Assembly (NCBI GenBank): GCA_964624625.1
Contig: CAZUXW010000044.1
Location: forward strand, 1 to 25,207
Length of the DNA stretch: 25,207 nt
Direction of reading: 5' to 3'
Source of the DNA: PALSA-1180 sp964624625
Lineage (GTDB): Bacteria; Oederibacteriota; Muellerivitia; Muellerivitales; Muellerivitaceae
Shown here: one piece after another, positions 9,035 to 16,354 of the stretch
Layout of the letters: each line of letters opens with the position of its first letter
Position numbering within the stretch: the stretch's first letter is position 1
Program-made: the position numbers and the translations under genes
Notes under the pieces: generated by a model
What the model saw: the letters and a program-made list of their open reading frames with translations, nothing else
The model's database searches: none
Told to the model about the DNA's origin: nothing

Positions 9035-9096
9035 GGGACCTTTTAGTCCCGCCGGCAGCAGATGGCCCCCTGATAGGCCATCCGGGTTAGGGGGAC
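9035..9096 (-). ncRNA. Candidate structured RNA leader with alternative hairpins
   Basis: In minus-strand (RNA) order there is a 7-bp perfect stem GATGGCC/GGCCATC (9076-9082 with 9061-9067, 8-nt loop), then a 5-bp stem GGGAC/GTCCC (9046-9050 with 9035-9039, 6-nt loop). The 9046-9050 arm can pair equally well with GTCCC from 9092-9096, which would enclose the first stem. CCGG tracts either side of the first stem add further pairing. Two mutually exclusive folds suggest a switch, but I match it to no known riboswitch class, and the start codon is over 300 nt downstream. Folding on the plus strand is equally possible. Confidence 0.25.
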
Positions 9097-9139
9097 GCCA
9101 GGTTTCCGTTTGGATTATTCTTGCGATTGATGGGAGCGA

Positions 9140-9155
9140 TGGGATTCAGATCCCA
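9140..9155 (-). terminator. Weak hairpin after the GT9 gene at 9182
   Basis: TGGGAT-CTGA-ATCCCA makes a 6-bp stem with a 4-nt loop, 27 nt past the TAA. No T-tract follows, so intrinsic termination is doubtful. Confidence 0.25.
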
Positions 9156-9181
9156 GGGGCTTTCTGGAATCTTTTCGGTAC

Positions 9182-10246
9182 TTAAGGGGAAACTTCCAAC
9201 ATTTCCTCTGCCACCTTTTTCACTTCCTGAGGGGTAATCTTGGTTAAACATTCCTGCCGTGTATGTTTCGCAGCGCCTTCGGCAAGGGGAAAAGGGCAGA
9301 CATTTAAGTCACAGGGCCCGCAATCGAGAAAATGCTGGAGATAACGGTGGCGCAGATCCCGCGGCTTGGTCCAGCTCATTCCCCAATGGGGGCCGCAAAG
9401 CGTCAGGCTTTTGGTTCCTAAGGCTTGTGCCATATGTTGGGGAGTGCCGTCATTGCCGATCAGAAGGTCCAAACGGGAAATAAAGGCGGCGGATTGAAGC
9501 AAATCGCTGTCCGCTTTCACTAAAACCTTATCCTCGATTCCCCATTGGATCTCCGCCAACACTTTCTTGTCGGCGGGACCGCCCAATAAAATCGGCTTCA
9601 CGCCCCATTGGCCGTAGATTGAGGAAGCCAGCCTTCGCCAATGATCCGCGGGCCAGCGTTTGGAGGACCACATCCCGGTGGGATTCAACCCTATTTTCCG
9701 CTTCAGGCTCTTGAATTCAGGCTCCTCAAAAGCTTTGGCGGCCCAATTTATTTCATCCTCGTTTAAAAAAATCTCCGTTTGATGGCCCTCGTCCGGGACA
9801 CCCAGAGCCCGCAAAATGTCGAGGTTCACTTCCGCCTGGTATTTCCGGATCTTGTTTTTTGGGACAGGGTGGGTAAAGGCCCACTTGCGGATTCGAAAGG
9901 CGAATCCGGCGCGCAAAGGCGCTCCTGTCGCCAGGGTCAACCAGGCGGATCGGGGCTCGGCGGCCAAATCCAAAACCCAGTCATAAGCCGCGCCGCGAAT
10001 ATCCCTGACAAAGGACAGGGTCTCAGCCAAGGAGGCGGATTTCCCGGGGTGAACCAGCAGCCGGTTGAGGCGGGGGTTGTGGCTCAGGATGGGGGCGCAA
10101 AAAGACCTCGTCAAAAAGTCGATCTTGGCGTCGGGAAATTTTTTCCTCAGGGCCCGCAAAAGCGGGGTTGACAATATGACATCCCCTATCCCCTTTAAGC
10201 GGATCAGGAGAATCCTTTGAGGGGACGTTGGTTTGATGGGCTTCAC
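9182..10246 (-). CDS. Glycosyltransferase family 9 (LPS heptosyltransferase-like), copy 1
   Basis: 354 residues, usual for GT9 enzymes, which transfer heptose or related sugars from ADP-sugars to the LPS inner core at the cytoplasmic face. The N-terminal Rossmann motif RILLIRLKGIGDVILSTPLL is typical, with LNPTGMWSSKRWP in mid-protein and the nucleotide-sugar motif LLIGNDGTPQHMAQALGT near the C-terminus. Cysteines 309, 312, 317 and 333 form a CxxC-x4-C-x15-C set shared in variant form by all five GT9 proteins here. Start is GTG at 10246 with AAGGA about 10 nt upstream. It lies after ilvE, apart from the other four copies, so its acceptor could be an outer position or another glycan. The exact sugar cannot be told from sequence. 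Confidence 0.9.
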   Translation of the reverse strand: MKPIKPTSPQRILLIRLKGIGDVILSTPLLRALRKKFPDAKIDFLTRSFCAPILSHNPRLNRLLVHPGKSASLAETLSFVRDIRGAAYDWVLDLAAEPRSAWLTLATGAPLRAGFAFRIRKWAFTHPVPKNKIRKYQAEVNLDILRALGVPDEGHQTEIFLNEDEINWAAKAFEEPEFKSLKRKIGLNPTGMWSSKRWPADHWRRLASSIYGQWGVKPILLGGPADKKVLAEIQWGIEDKVLVKADSDLLQSAAFISRLDLLIGNDGTPQHMAQALGTKSLTLCGPHWGMSWTKPRDLRHRYLQHFLDCGPCDLNVCPFPLAEGAAKHTRQECLTKITPQEVKKVAEEMLEVSP

Positions 10247-10263
10247 TTTAAAACGTCCTTAAA

Positions 10264-10285
10264 TTTTTAATCTCATGATTAAAAA
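10264..10285. repeat. AT-only perfect palindrome between ilvE and GT9 copy 1
   Basis: TTTTTAATC-tcat-GATTAAAAA: 9-bp arms with a 4-nt loop, 43 nt past the ilvE stop on the minus strand. The stem has only one G-C pair but ends in a T-run on either strand, so it may be a weak bidirectional terminator or a protein site. Confidence 0.4.
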
Positions 10286-10327
10286 CTCTCCATAATTCAA
10301 AATTAAGAAATCGGAATTAAAAATTGC

Positions 10328-11245
10328 TTACTTGACCGGCGTCAGCCAGTCGAACCGGTCGGGCGTGTTTCCCTTGAGGATGTCGAAGAAGGCTTTTTGG
10401 ATTTTTTCCGTCACAGGCCCCCGTTTCCCGTCACCGATCTGGATATTGTCGATGCGGGAAACAGGCGTCAACTCCGCCGCGGTCCCCGTGAGGAATACCT
10501 CGTCGGCGATATAGAGGCCTTCCCGCGGGAGGACCTGCTGCCGGATTTCGATGCCCATGTCCCGGGCCAGGACGAACATGGAGTGGCGGGTGATCCCCGC
10601 CAGAATGGCCGAGCTGGTCGGCGGCGTGAAGATGACCCCGTTTTTCACGATGAAAACATTTTCGCCCGATCCTTCCGAAACATAGCCGTAATGGTCCAGC
10701 GCGATGCCCTCGTCAAATCCGTCCTGCACCGCCTCCATCTTGATCAGTTGGGAGTTCAGGTAATTGCCGCCGGCCTTGGCCAAGGCGGGAAAGGTGTTGG
10801 GCGCCTGCCTCTGCCAGGAAGAAATGCGGACCGAAATTCCCTTTTCCAGGGCCGACTCGCCCAAATAGGAGCCCCAGGCCCAGGCGGCGATGGCGCATTG
10901 AAGGGGATTTTTCAGGGGATAAAGGCCCATGGGGCCGTAGCCGCGGAAGACAAAGGGGCGGATGTAGCAGGCTTTCAGCTTGTTGACCTGGACCACCTTG
11001 ATCACGGCGTCCTTGAATTGTTTTTTCGTGTAGGGGATTTCCATGCGGTAGATTTTGGCCGAATCAAAAAGCCGGTCAATGTGGGCGTCCAAACGGAAAA
11101 TGGCGGGGCCTTGCTTGGTGTTGTAACAGCGGACGCCCTCGAAAACGCTCGAGGCGTAATGAACCACGTGCGACAAGATGTGGATGTTGGCTTTTTTCCA
11201 ATCCACTAATTTACCGTCGAACCAGATTTTTCCTTTTCCGAACAA
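10328..11245 (-). CDS. ilvE: Branched-chain amino acid aminotransferase IlvE
   Basis: Fold-type IV PLP enzyme that interconverts Leu, Ile and Val with their 2-oxo acids using glutamate/2-oxoglutarate, in the cytoplasm. 305 residues, close to the usual 305-310. WFDGKLVDW and YASSVFEGVRCY are the N-terminal family motifs. The PLP lysine is K157 in PALAKAGGNYLNS. EGSGENVFIVKNG (E191) and the LTGTAAELTPV loop bind the cofactor. The start is TTG at 11245: GAGGAG lies 6 nt upstream (11252-11257) and the protein begins in step with the family. D-amino acid transaminase or aminodeoxychorismate lyase are the alternatives, but length and the RPFVFRGYGPMGL segment favour IlvE. It appears to have its own promoter. 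Confidence 0.95.
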   Translation of the reverse strand: MFGKGKIWFDGKLVDWKKANIHILSHVVHYASSVFEGVRCYNTKQGPAIFRLDAHIDRLFDSAKIYRMEIPYTKKQFKDAVIKVVQVNKLKACYIRPFVFRGYGPMGLYPLKNPLQCAIAAWAWGSYLGESALEKGISVRISSWQRQAPNTFPALAKAGGNYLNSQLIKMEAVQDGFDEGIALDHYGYVSEGSGENVFIVKNGVIFTPPTSSAILAGITRHSMFVLARDMGIEIRQQVLPREGLYIADEVFLTGTAAELTPVSRIDNIQIGDGKRGPVTEKIQKAFFDILKGNTPDRFDWLTPVK

Positions 11246-11279
11246 GGGAGACTCCTCAGGGTGGATTTAAAGAGGGGCC

Positions 11280-11285
11280 ATTATA
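11280..11285 (-). promoter_or_regulatory. Probable -10 box of the ilvE promoter
   Basis: A consensus TATAAT on the minus strand, placing transcription start near 11273 and leaving a short leader of about 28 nt that contains the GAGGAG ribosome site. No good -35 box is visible 16-18 bp upstream. It suggests ilvE, and perhaps the GT9 gene after it, can be transcribed independently of the LPS genes upstream. Confidence 0.45.
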
Positions 11286-11377
11286 GTTAGAAATTGATTT
11301 TTAGGGGAGAAGTCTAAAAAAATGAATTAAAGCGTTTTAACTATATTTCCTTATTTCGGGGCCAGGAGCGCCCTTTT

Positions 11378-12709
11378 TCAGTAAAAACTGCCGGGGCGCC
11401 TTTCCGCCAGAAGGCGGTAATCCATTTTTTCAAGGGCCAGGAGGATTTTAGCGCGGTTGGAATAGAGGGATTCACCATGGGTCAGGCCGCGAATCATATA
11501 ACCCGACTGGAACCAAAGGCTGGCTCCGAGGCAGGTCAGGGCGAAAAATTTGAAACCAGCTCGGGAATCAAGCCTGGACCAGGCATAAAAATAACCGACC
11601 ACCGTCAAGGGAAGAAATACGTAATACATATGGGCCGCGGGACCGGTGCTCGTAAACCAAAAACAAAACCAGACCCAGAGCAGGGATCCCAGGGTGAGGA
11701 CTTGCACCAAGACCGCCTCGGGACGGCGTCGATCCCTGAACCAACCGTAAATTAAGATGTAAAAGGGCTGGGCCCAGCCGACCAGTGTGAGAAATAAGGC
11801 GGGCGGGGCCAGCCACCAAAAACCCTCAAAGAACGCCTTTCGTTCACCCGTACCGGAACCTAAGAACCGGGGCATTTCATAACAGGCCAAGGATAGGTAG
11901 CGGGCAAGGATCGTGAAAAATTCCTTGAAATTTCCCGGGTTAAATGAAACAGCCACTTGCGCGAATCCATCCGTTCCCCGGCGGAAACCCTCCAGGAATA
12001 ACGTGGGAAGCAGAAAAGCCAGCGGAAGAATCGCGCCGGAGGCGAATCCAAAAACTTCCGCCCGGATCGAAGGAATTCCCGTTTTTCGCCGCCAAAGAAA
12101 AGCCCCCAAGGCGTATATCGGCAGCAATACCCAGGACCCGTGAAATTGCATATTCCAAAACAACCCGAACCCCATCATGCCAAAAGCCAAACGGGGGGAA
12201 ATAAGTTTCAACGAAAAAACCGGCAAAGCCTCCAGAAACCCCACAAAAAAAAAGATGCTCCCCAACAAAAGGTAGGAGGGATTAAAAACGTGGGTCGATC
12301 GATTCAAGGTCCAGGGTAATAGGGCGATCCAAGTCAAAACGAAAGGAAAGGATAATTCGGGCAGACGGCGGTGGATGTACCAGGACAAAAGAACAAGGGC
12401 CGCCAGGGAAAGAAGATTCAGCAAAAGAAAGGGCGCTTCAGGTATGGGCAAAAGATAAAAGGGCAGGCCGATGACACAACCTTCTAGGGCGCCGGGAATT
12501 TGGGATCGAAAACCCGTGGCCAAGTTGTATTGGTCAGGACCGAACGTCGGCCAAGTTCCCGTCGTGTAGGCTTTTAAACCAATAAGATAGGTTTGAAGGG
12601 CGTCATTCTCGATTTCGTTCGCGCCGAAAAAAGTGAGGGACAACCCAAAGAGTGTACGGAAGGCAAAAAGAAAGAGGAGGAGAAGGATTATTTTTGTGCG
12701 GTTGGACAT
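11378..12709 (-). CDS. Polytopic inner-membrane protein, possibly GT-C type glycosyltransferase
   Basis: 443 residues from ATG at 12709, which has AGGG about 4 nt upstream. A TTG nine codons further out is less likely because it has no ribosome site. About ten to twelve hydrophobic segments are visible, the first at about 7-28 and others through LLLNLLSLAALVLLSWYI and FVLTWIALLPWTL. An acidic cluster after the first helix (E32, E34, D36 in NEIENDALQTY) is where GT-C enzymes such as ArnT and PMT keep catalytic acids, and an Arg/His-rich loop (RRLP) follows. GT-C enzymes move sugars from polyprenyl phosphate on the periplasmic side; its place among LPS genes fits, but a ligase or flippase-like role is not excluded. 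I recognise no close family. Confidence 0.7.
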   Translation of the reverse strand: MSNRTKIILLLLFLFAFRTLFGLSLTFFGANEIENDALQTYLIGLKAYTTGTWPTFGPDQYNLATGFRSQIPGALEGCVIGLPFYLLPIPEAPFLLLNLLSLAALVLLSWYIHRRLPELSFPFVLTWIALLPWTLNRSTHVFNPSYLLLGSIFFFVGFLEALPVFSLKLISPRLAFGMMGFGLFWNMQFHGSWVLLPIYALGAFLWRRKTGIPSIRAEVFGFASGAILPLAFLLPTLFLEGFRRGTDGFAQVAVSFNPGNFKEFFTILARYLSLACYEMPRFLGSGTGERKAFFEGFWWLAPPALFLTLVGWAQPFYILIYGWFRDRRRPEAVLVQVLTLGSLLWVWFCFWFTSTGPAAHMYYVFLPLTVVGYFYAWSRLDSRAGFKFFALTCLGASLWFQSGYMIRGLTHGESLYSNRAKILLALEKMDYRLLAERRPGSFY

Positions 12710-12736
12710 TTTTCCCTGTGATCCTTTTATTTTCAA

Positions 12737-12833
12737 TTTTCCCCGCCTCTTGCGGGAGAGGGTAGGTGAGGGGTGGCTTCAGGTATTTAAATCACCCTCA
12801 TCCGGCCTTCTCCCCTCAAGGGAGAAGGAAAAA
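12737..12833. repeat. Intergenic palindrome, family D (GGGAGAGGG type)
   Basis: Arms at 12737-12775 and 12793-12833 are imperfect reverse complements (left CGGGAGAGGGTAGGTGAGGG, right beginning CACCCTCATCCGGCC). Each arm contains a small hairpin of its own (CCGCCTCTTGCGGG-like; CTTCTCCCCTCAAGGGAGAAG). This style of intergenic element is common in diverse bacteria. It fills the gap between the GT9 copy 2 stop and the membrane-protein start. Confidence 0.8.
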
Positions 12834-12873
12834 TGCGAACTTTAAAAAATTGGATGAACTTGAGTCCATGGAG

Positions 12874-13911
12874 TCAATCGACCGAATGTTTTCCCAACAT
12901 TCCCATGACCCGCTTGGCGATGTCCTTCGCCTCCAAATGGTCCATGCAGGCCATCAAGGGACATTCGTCCAATCCGCAGTGGCCGCAGGGAACCTCAACA
13001 TAAGCGGCTTCGTGGGGCTTTTCATAGGGAAACCAAATTTCCGGTTCACCGGGGCCGAAAATTCCAAGGGTGGCGGTCCCGACGGCAGGGCCCACATGCA
13101 TGGGCCCTGCGTCATTAGCGACAAGCACGTCCGCCGATGCGATAAAGGCCATGAGGCCCCTCAAATTGGGTTGGTTGATGAGGATCCAATCCTTATCCAT
13201 GTTCACCTCAAACTCCGAGACGAGGTCCCCTTCCTTGGGACCAAAAATATACAAGGGCCTAACTCCCTCCCTCTTCAGCCAATGGCCCAGCTCAATAAAA
13301 CGTTCCAGAGGCCAATGTTTCGCCGGCCAGGATGCGCCTGGGGCGATCGCCGCGACCTTCTGGCCCCCTTTGAGGCCGGCCCTCTCAAATAACGTTCGGA
13401 CATGGCTTTTCTCATCCTCGGAAACTTGAAGCGAGGTTTGATAGGAACCCTGCGCGGAATAACCGAGGGCTCTTATCTGATCCAGGTAAGATTCCGTCAC
13501 CCTCCGGCGGCCCGAAGGCAGGGGATCGGAAGAAGGCTTGGCGATGACGTTGTAGGCCCAGGACCTGCCCCGCCTTTCAAAACCCACCCGGACAGGAGCA
13601 CCGCTCCAATAACTCATTTGGGCCGTCCTGGGATTGCCGAATAAATCCAGAACCGTGTCGAACTTATGTTTTCGGAGCTCCCGAAAAAAGCTTAAAAGGT
13701 AGAAGGGATTGTTCTTCCGCTTCGCGTCGAAGGGGATCACTCCCGCGACCCGGGGATGATTCTCCAAAGCCTCTGAATATTGGCTTTCGGCCAGGTACCA
13801 AATTTCGGCTTGAGGATTGTCCTGTTGAATGGATTCCGCCAGGCCCGTGGCGAGAATCAGGTCTCCCAAGAACCGGGGTCGCAGAATGAGGATTTTTTTT
13901 ATTTCGTTCAT
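12874..13911 (-). CDS. Glycosyltransferase family 9 (LPS heptosyltransferase-like), copy 2
   Basis: 345 residues from ATG at 13911. The frame stays open further upstream to 14139, but that part overlaps the next GT9 gene in another frame and is not protein-like, so I start at MNEIKKILILRPRFLGDLIL, the normal N-terminus of the family. Motifs: IAPGASWPAKHWPLERF in the middle, VLVANDAGPMHVGPAVGT for nucleotide-sugar binding, FGPGEPEIWFPY after it. Cysteines 309, 312, 317 and 322 form CxxC-x4-C-x4-C. Role: addition of a heptose or similar sugar to the LPS core; acceptor unknown. Only 35 bp separate it from copy 3 upstream, so the two are surely cotranscribed and may have arisen by tandem duplication. 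Confidence 0.92.
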   Translation of the reverse strand: MNEIKKILILRPRFLGDLILATGLAESIQQDNPQAEIWYLAESQYSEALENHPRVAGVIPFDAKRKNNPFYLLSFFRELRKHKFDTVLDLFGNPRTAQMSYWSGAPVRVGFERRGRSWAYNVIAKPSSDPLPSGRRRVTESYLDQIRALGYSAQGSYQTSLQVSEDEKSHVRTLFERAGLKGGQKVAAIAPGASWPAKHWPLERFIELGHWLKREGVRPLYIFGPKEGDLVSEFEVNMDKDWILINQPNLRGLMAFIASADVLVANDAGPMHVGPAVGTATLGIFGPGEPEIWFPYEKPHEAAYVEVPCGHCGLDECPLMACMDHLEAKDIAKRVMGMLGKHSVD

Positions 13912-13946
13912 CTTTTCATTTCTTCCCGAATACGCAAAGGGAAAAC

Positions 13947-14993
13947 TTAAGCCAAACTGCGCTTTAACAATTTCTTCAATGACTTCAAAACCTCGTCCGG
14001 CTGGAGAGACACCATGCACTCGTGCTTCTTTTCCACGCACACCGACAGGCCGCAGGGCCTGCAAGGCACTTCCCTCAAGACCACCGGATGCCTGTCTTGG
14101 GAATAGGGATGCCAGCGGCTGACCGACTCTGGCCCCCAAACGGTCAAAGTGGGGGTCCCCACCGCCGCGGCCAGGTGCCGGGGCCCCGAATCCACGCTGA
14201 TCACCGCCGAAGCCCTTTTAAAAAGCCCCATCAAGGAAATGATCGACCTCCCGGAATAAACCGGGATGGCTTTCCCGAGCTCCTTCTCGATTTTTTCCAA
14301 GCCTTTCCGCTCCAGGGGCGCGCAGGTGAAAAAAAGTTTCAACCCGTTCGAGGACAATTCCCTTAGGACGGAAGCCCACTTAGCCGGATACCATTCCTTC
14401 GCCTCACAACTGGCGAAGGGATTGACCGCGACGACGATGTCGTCTTTTCCGAACCGGTTCGCCCTCCAGAAAATGTCAGCGTATTGGAAAGCCTCCCCCG
14501 GCACGCGCCAATAGCCCCCTTCCCTGTCATGGGGCTTAGGGGTGATGCCGATCAAATGCATGATCCTCCGGTCCAGTTCCACTGCCGGGACCTTCAACTC
14601 ATCGTCGCCCTTGGCCTTCAAGTCATAAAAACTTTGGATTGGCGGCAACCCCAATCCAATCTTGTAGCCGGGTTTTCCCCAGGAGATTAATTGGGCGCTT
14701 CGGTGGGAGGCGGAAAGGTCGATCGCCAGGTCAAAGCGCCTTTTTTTCAAGGCGTTGACGAGCCTTTGATTTTTCCACAGCCTGGCGAAAAAACCCTGCC
14801 GGTCAATGGCGCCCCGGTGGTAGGCCATGACCTCATTCACCCAGCCCGAGGCTTTATATAGCTCATGGGCGGGAGGCTGGATGAGCGCCGTGATCCAAGC
14901 CTTGGGAAAGGTTTCCCGGAGGGCCTCAAAACAGGTCCCCGCCAGGATGGCATCGCCCAAGGGCCTTAACTTTACGGCGAGGATTCGCTTCAA
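13947..14993 (-). CDS. Glycosyltransferase family 9 (LPS heptosyltransferase-like), copy 3
   Basis: 348 residues. The start is TTG at 14993, giving MKRILAVKLRPLGDAILAGT in step with the family; AGGGGG lies 5 nt upstream. Mid-protein VAVNPFASCEAKEWYPAKW and the C-terminal VISVDSGPRHLAAAVGTPT and WGPESVSRWHPY are GT9 signatures. Cysteines 311, 314, 319 and 326 form CxxC-x4-C-x6-C. Sugar and acceptor cannot be assigned; LPS core assembly is inferred from the family and the neighbouring waaF, lpxK and waaA. A family A palindrome separates it from waaF. Confidence 0.92.
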   Translation of the reverse strand: MKRILAVKLRPLGDAILAGTCFEALRETFPKAWITALIQPPAHELYKASGWVNEVMAYHRGAIDRQGFFARLWKNQRLVNALKKRRFDLAIDLSASHRSAQLISWGKPGYKIGLGLPPIQSFYDLKAKGDDELKVPAVELDRRIMHLIGITPKPHDREGGYWRVPGEAFQYADIFWRANRFGKDDIVVAVNPFASCEAKEWYPAKWASVLRELSSNGLKLFFTCAPLERKGLEKIEKELGKAIPVYSGRSIISLMGLFKRASAVISVDSGPRHLAAAVGTPTLTVWGPESVSRWHPYSQDRHPVVLREVPCRPCGLSVCVEKKHECMVSLQPDEVLKSLKKLLKRSLA

Positions 14994-15015
14994 AAAAACC
15001 CCCTAAAAGCTCCTG

Positions 15016-15115
15016 AGCCACAGATGAACACAGATTAACACGGATAACCAACAGGATTTATTTCTTCTTTTAAACCAAAGATTTACCCGGGTTGATCCCA
15101 TTCATCCGTGGCTAA
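15016..15115. repeat. Intergenic palindrome, family A copy 1 (CCACAGATGAACAC type)
   Basis: Left arm from 15016 (AGCCACAGATGAACACAG) and right arm 15094-15115 (reverse complement TTAGCCACGGATGAATGGG) share the outer AGCCACRGATGAA; the inner parts have drifted. The TAG stop codon of waaF (15112-15114) lies inside the right arm. Two better-preserved copies are at 16242-16341 and 24274-24381. Confidence 0.85.
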
Positions 15116-16191
15116 AAATTCTTTGGCAGTTTCTCGGCCTGGATTTTATGCGGCCTTTTTAACTGCTTTTGCGCCGCTTGGAAAACTTCTTCCACCGAGA
15201 TCTTGTTCAGGCAAATATACCCGATCGGGCAGGTCCTTTGGAAACAAGGACTGCATTCCACCTGGTGGTAAATCACCTCATGTCCCATCCCAAAAGGCCT
15301 GGTCCAGGTGGGGGAAGTTGAGCCAAACAAGGCCACCGTCGGAGTCCCGGCGGCGGCTGCCACATGCATGGGCCCCGTGTCATTGGTGATGAGGATCTTA
15401 CAGCGGGCCAACATGGCGGCCAAAATCACCGGGGAGGTTCGGCCGGCCAAAAGATGGAGCCGCCCGGAACCCTTGCCCGCTTCCAACAAGGGTTTGAGAT
15501 AGGCTTCCTCTTCCATTCCCCCGAGGATGAGGAGGGATTCTTTTCGGCCCTCCAGCAGTTTTTGTATTAGCTCTTTCCAATAAGGCAGGGGCCAGCGCTT
15601 GGCCTCGCCGTAGGTTGCCCCAGGCGCCAAGGCGATAAAAGCCTTTCCGGAGACCCCATTGTCGCCCCAGACCCTCCGCAGCTCCCTTTCAGCGTCTTTC
15701 GTCACGGCGCATTGGAGCTTGGCGGTTTTTTCAGAAGGGAGAGGAACCGCGAAACCCCTCCTGGCAAGATCCAAATATTCCAAAACCAAATGCCGCTGCC
15801 GGGGGTTGGGTCGGGGCACCACCTGGGTGAGAAACAGGTCCCGGCCCTCCCCTCCCCATCCGGCGCGGACAGGAATTTCCGCCGCGAAGGCGGAAAAGGC
15901 GGAGGAAAAGGAGTTGGGCAGGATCAGGGCCGCGTCAAATCGCTTTTGTTTTAACCGGGAAACATTGTTCCAAAAACCGCGGAAGCCCTTTTCATAAACG
16001 ATAAATTCATCAACGCCTGGAAAACTTTTCCAGAAATCGGTAAAAACGGATTTCCCCAAGATGGAAAGCCTGGCCTTGGGAAACATCTTCCGGACCGCCG
16101 ATACGGTCGGCGTGGCCATCATGCTGTCCCCCAGCCAATTGGGAACGCGGATAAGGATGTTGTTGAAACGCCGTGATGCGTCATTCTTCAT
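15112..16191 (-). CDS. waaF: LPS heptosyltransferase II-type enzyme WaaF (GT9 copy 4)
   Basis: 359 residues. WaaF adds the second heptose of the LPS inner core from ADP-heptose. The signature ILIRVPNWLGDSMMATP at 11-27 is the hallmark of this subfamily, as are APGATYGEAKRWP and ITNDTGPMHVAAAAGTP followed by FGSTSPTWTRPF. Cysteines 313, 316, 321 and 327 form CxxC-x4-C-x5-C. Start ATG at 16191; an AAGGGTGA about 11 nt upstream is a loose ribosome site. The stop codon is inside a family A palindrome, and the last dozen residues (after KRPHKIQ) look less conserved, as if the element had reshaped the gene end. WaaC (heptosyltransferase I) may be one of the other GT9 copies. Confidence 0.93.
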   Translation of the reverse strand: MKNDASRRFNNILIRVPNWLGDSMMATPTVSAVRKMFPKARLSILGKSVFTDFWKSFPGVDEFIVYEKGFRGFWNNVSRLKQKRFDAALILPNSFSSAFSAFAAEIPVRAGWGGEGRDLFLTQVVPRPNPRQRHLVLEYLDLARRGFAVPLPSEKTAKLQCAVTKDAERELRRVWGDNGVSGKAFIALAPGATYGEAKRWPLPYWKELIQKLLEGRKESLLILGGMEEEAYLKPLLEAGKGSGRLHLLAGRTSPVILAAMLARCKILITNDTGPMHVAAAAGTPTVALFGSTSPTWTRPFGMGHEVIYHQVECSPCFQRTCPIGYICLNKISVEEVFQAAQKQLKRPHKIQAEKLPKNF

Positions 16192-16241
16192 TTTCAGAAA
16201 TCACCCTTCAAACTTTGATCAAACGCAACCGCGAGGACATT

Positions 16242-16341
16242 TTAGCCACAGATGAACACGGATGAACACAGATGGGGTAAACAAAAAATCTTTCGGATTC
16301 CGGCTTTTCCATCCATGTTAATCCGTGTTCATCTGTGGCAA
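16242..16341. repeat. Intergenic palindrome, family A copy 2
   Basis: Arms of 34 bp matching at about 30 positions; outer sequence GCCACAGATGAACACGGAT on both sides, with a loop of about 32 bp. It lies 13 nt past the stop of the GT9 copy 5 gene and 50 nt before the waaF start. Confidence 0.9.
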
Positions 16342-16354
16342 ACCGCTTCTTTCT

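Larger units (their letters stand above)
8718..9181. other. 464-bp intergenic region with nested hairpins, no confident gene
   Basis: It lies upstream of the giant surface gene and downstream of a GT9 gene, both on the minus strand, so it probably includes the surface gene's leader or promoter. The part nearest the gene (8718-8830) is AT-rich with no convincing -35/-10 pair. The part at 9035-9096 has several short perfect stems, listed separately. A plus-strand frame at 8893-9090 looks like a shadow with no recognised family. Confidence 0.5.

Noticed and set aside
8893..9090. 65-residue plus-strand frame
   Set aside because: No ribosome site or recognised family. The stems on this interval suggest that structure, not coding, dominates.
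13912..14139. 76-residue N-terminal extension of GT9 copy 2
   Set aside because: It overlaps GT9 copy 3 out of frame and does not resemble the family; the ATG at 13911 gives the standard N-terminus.
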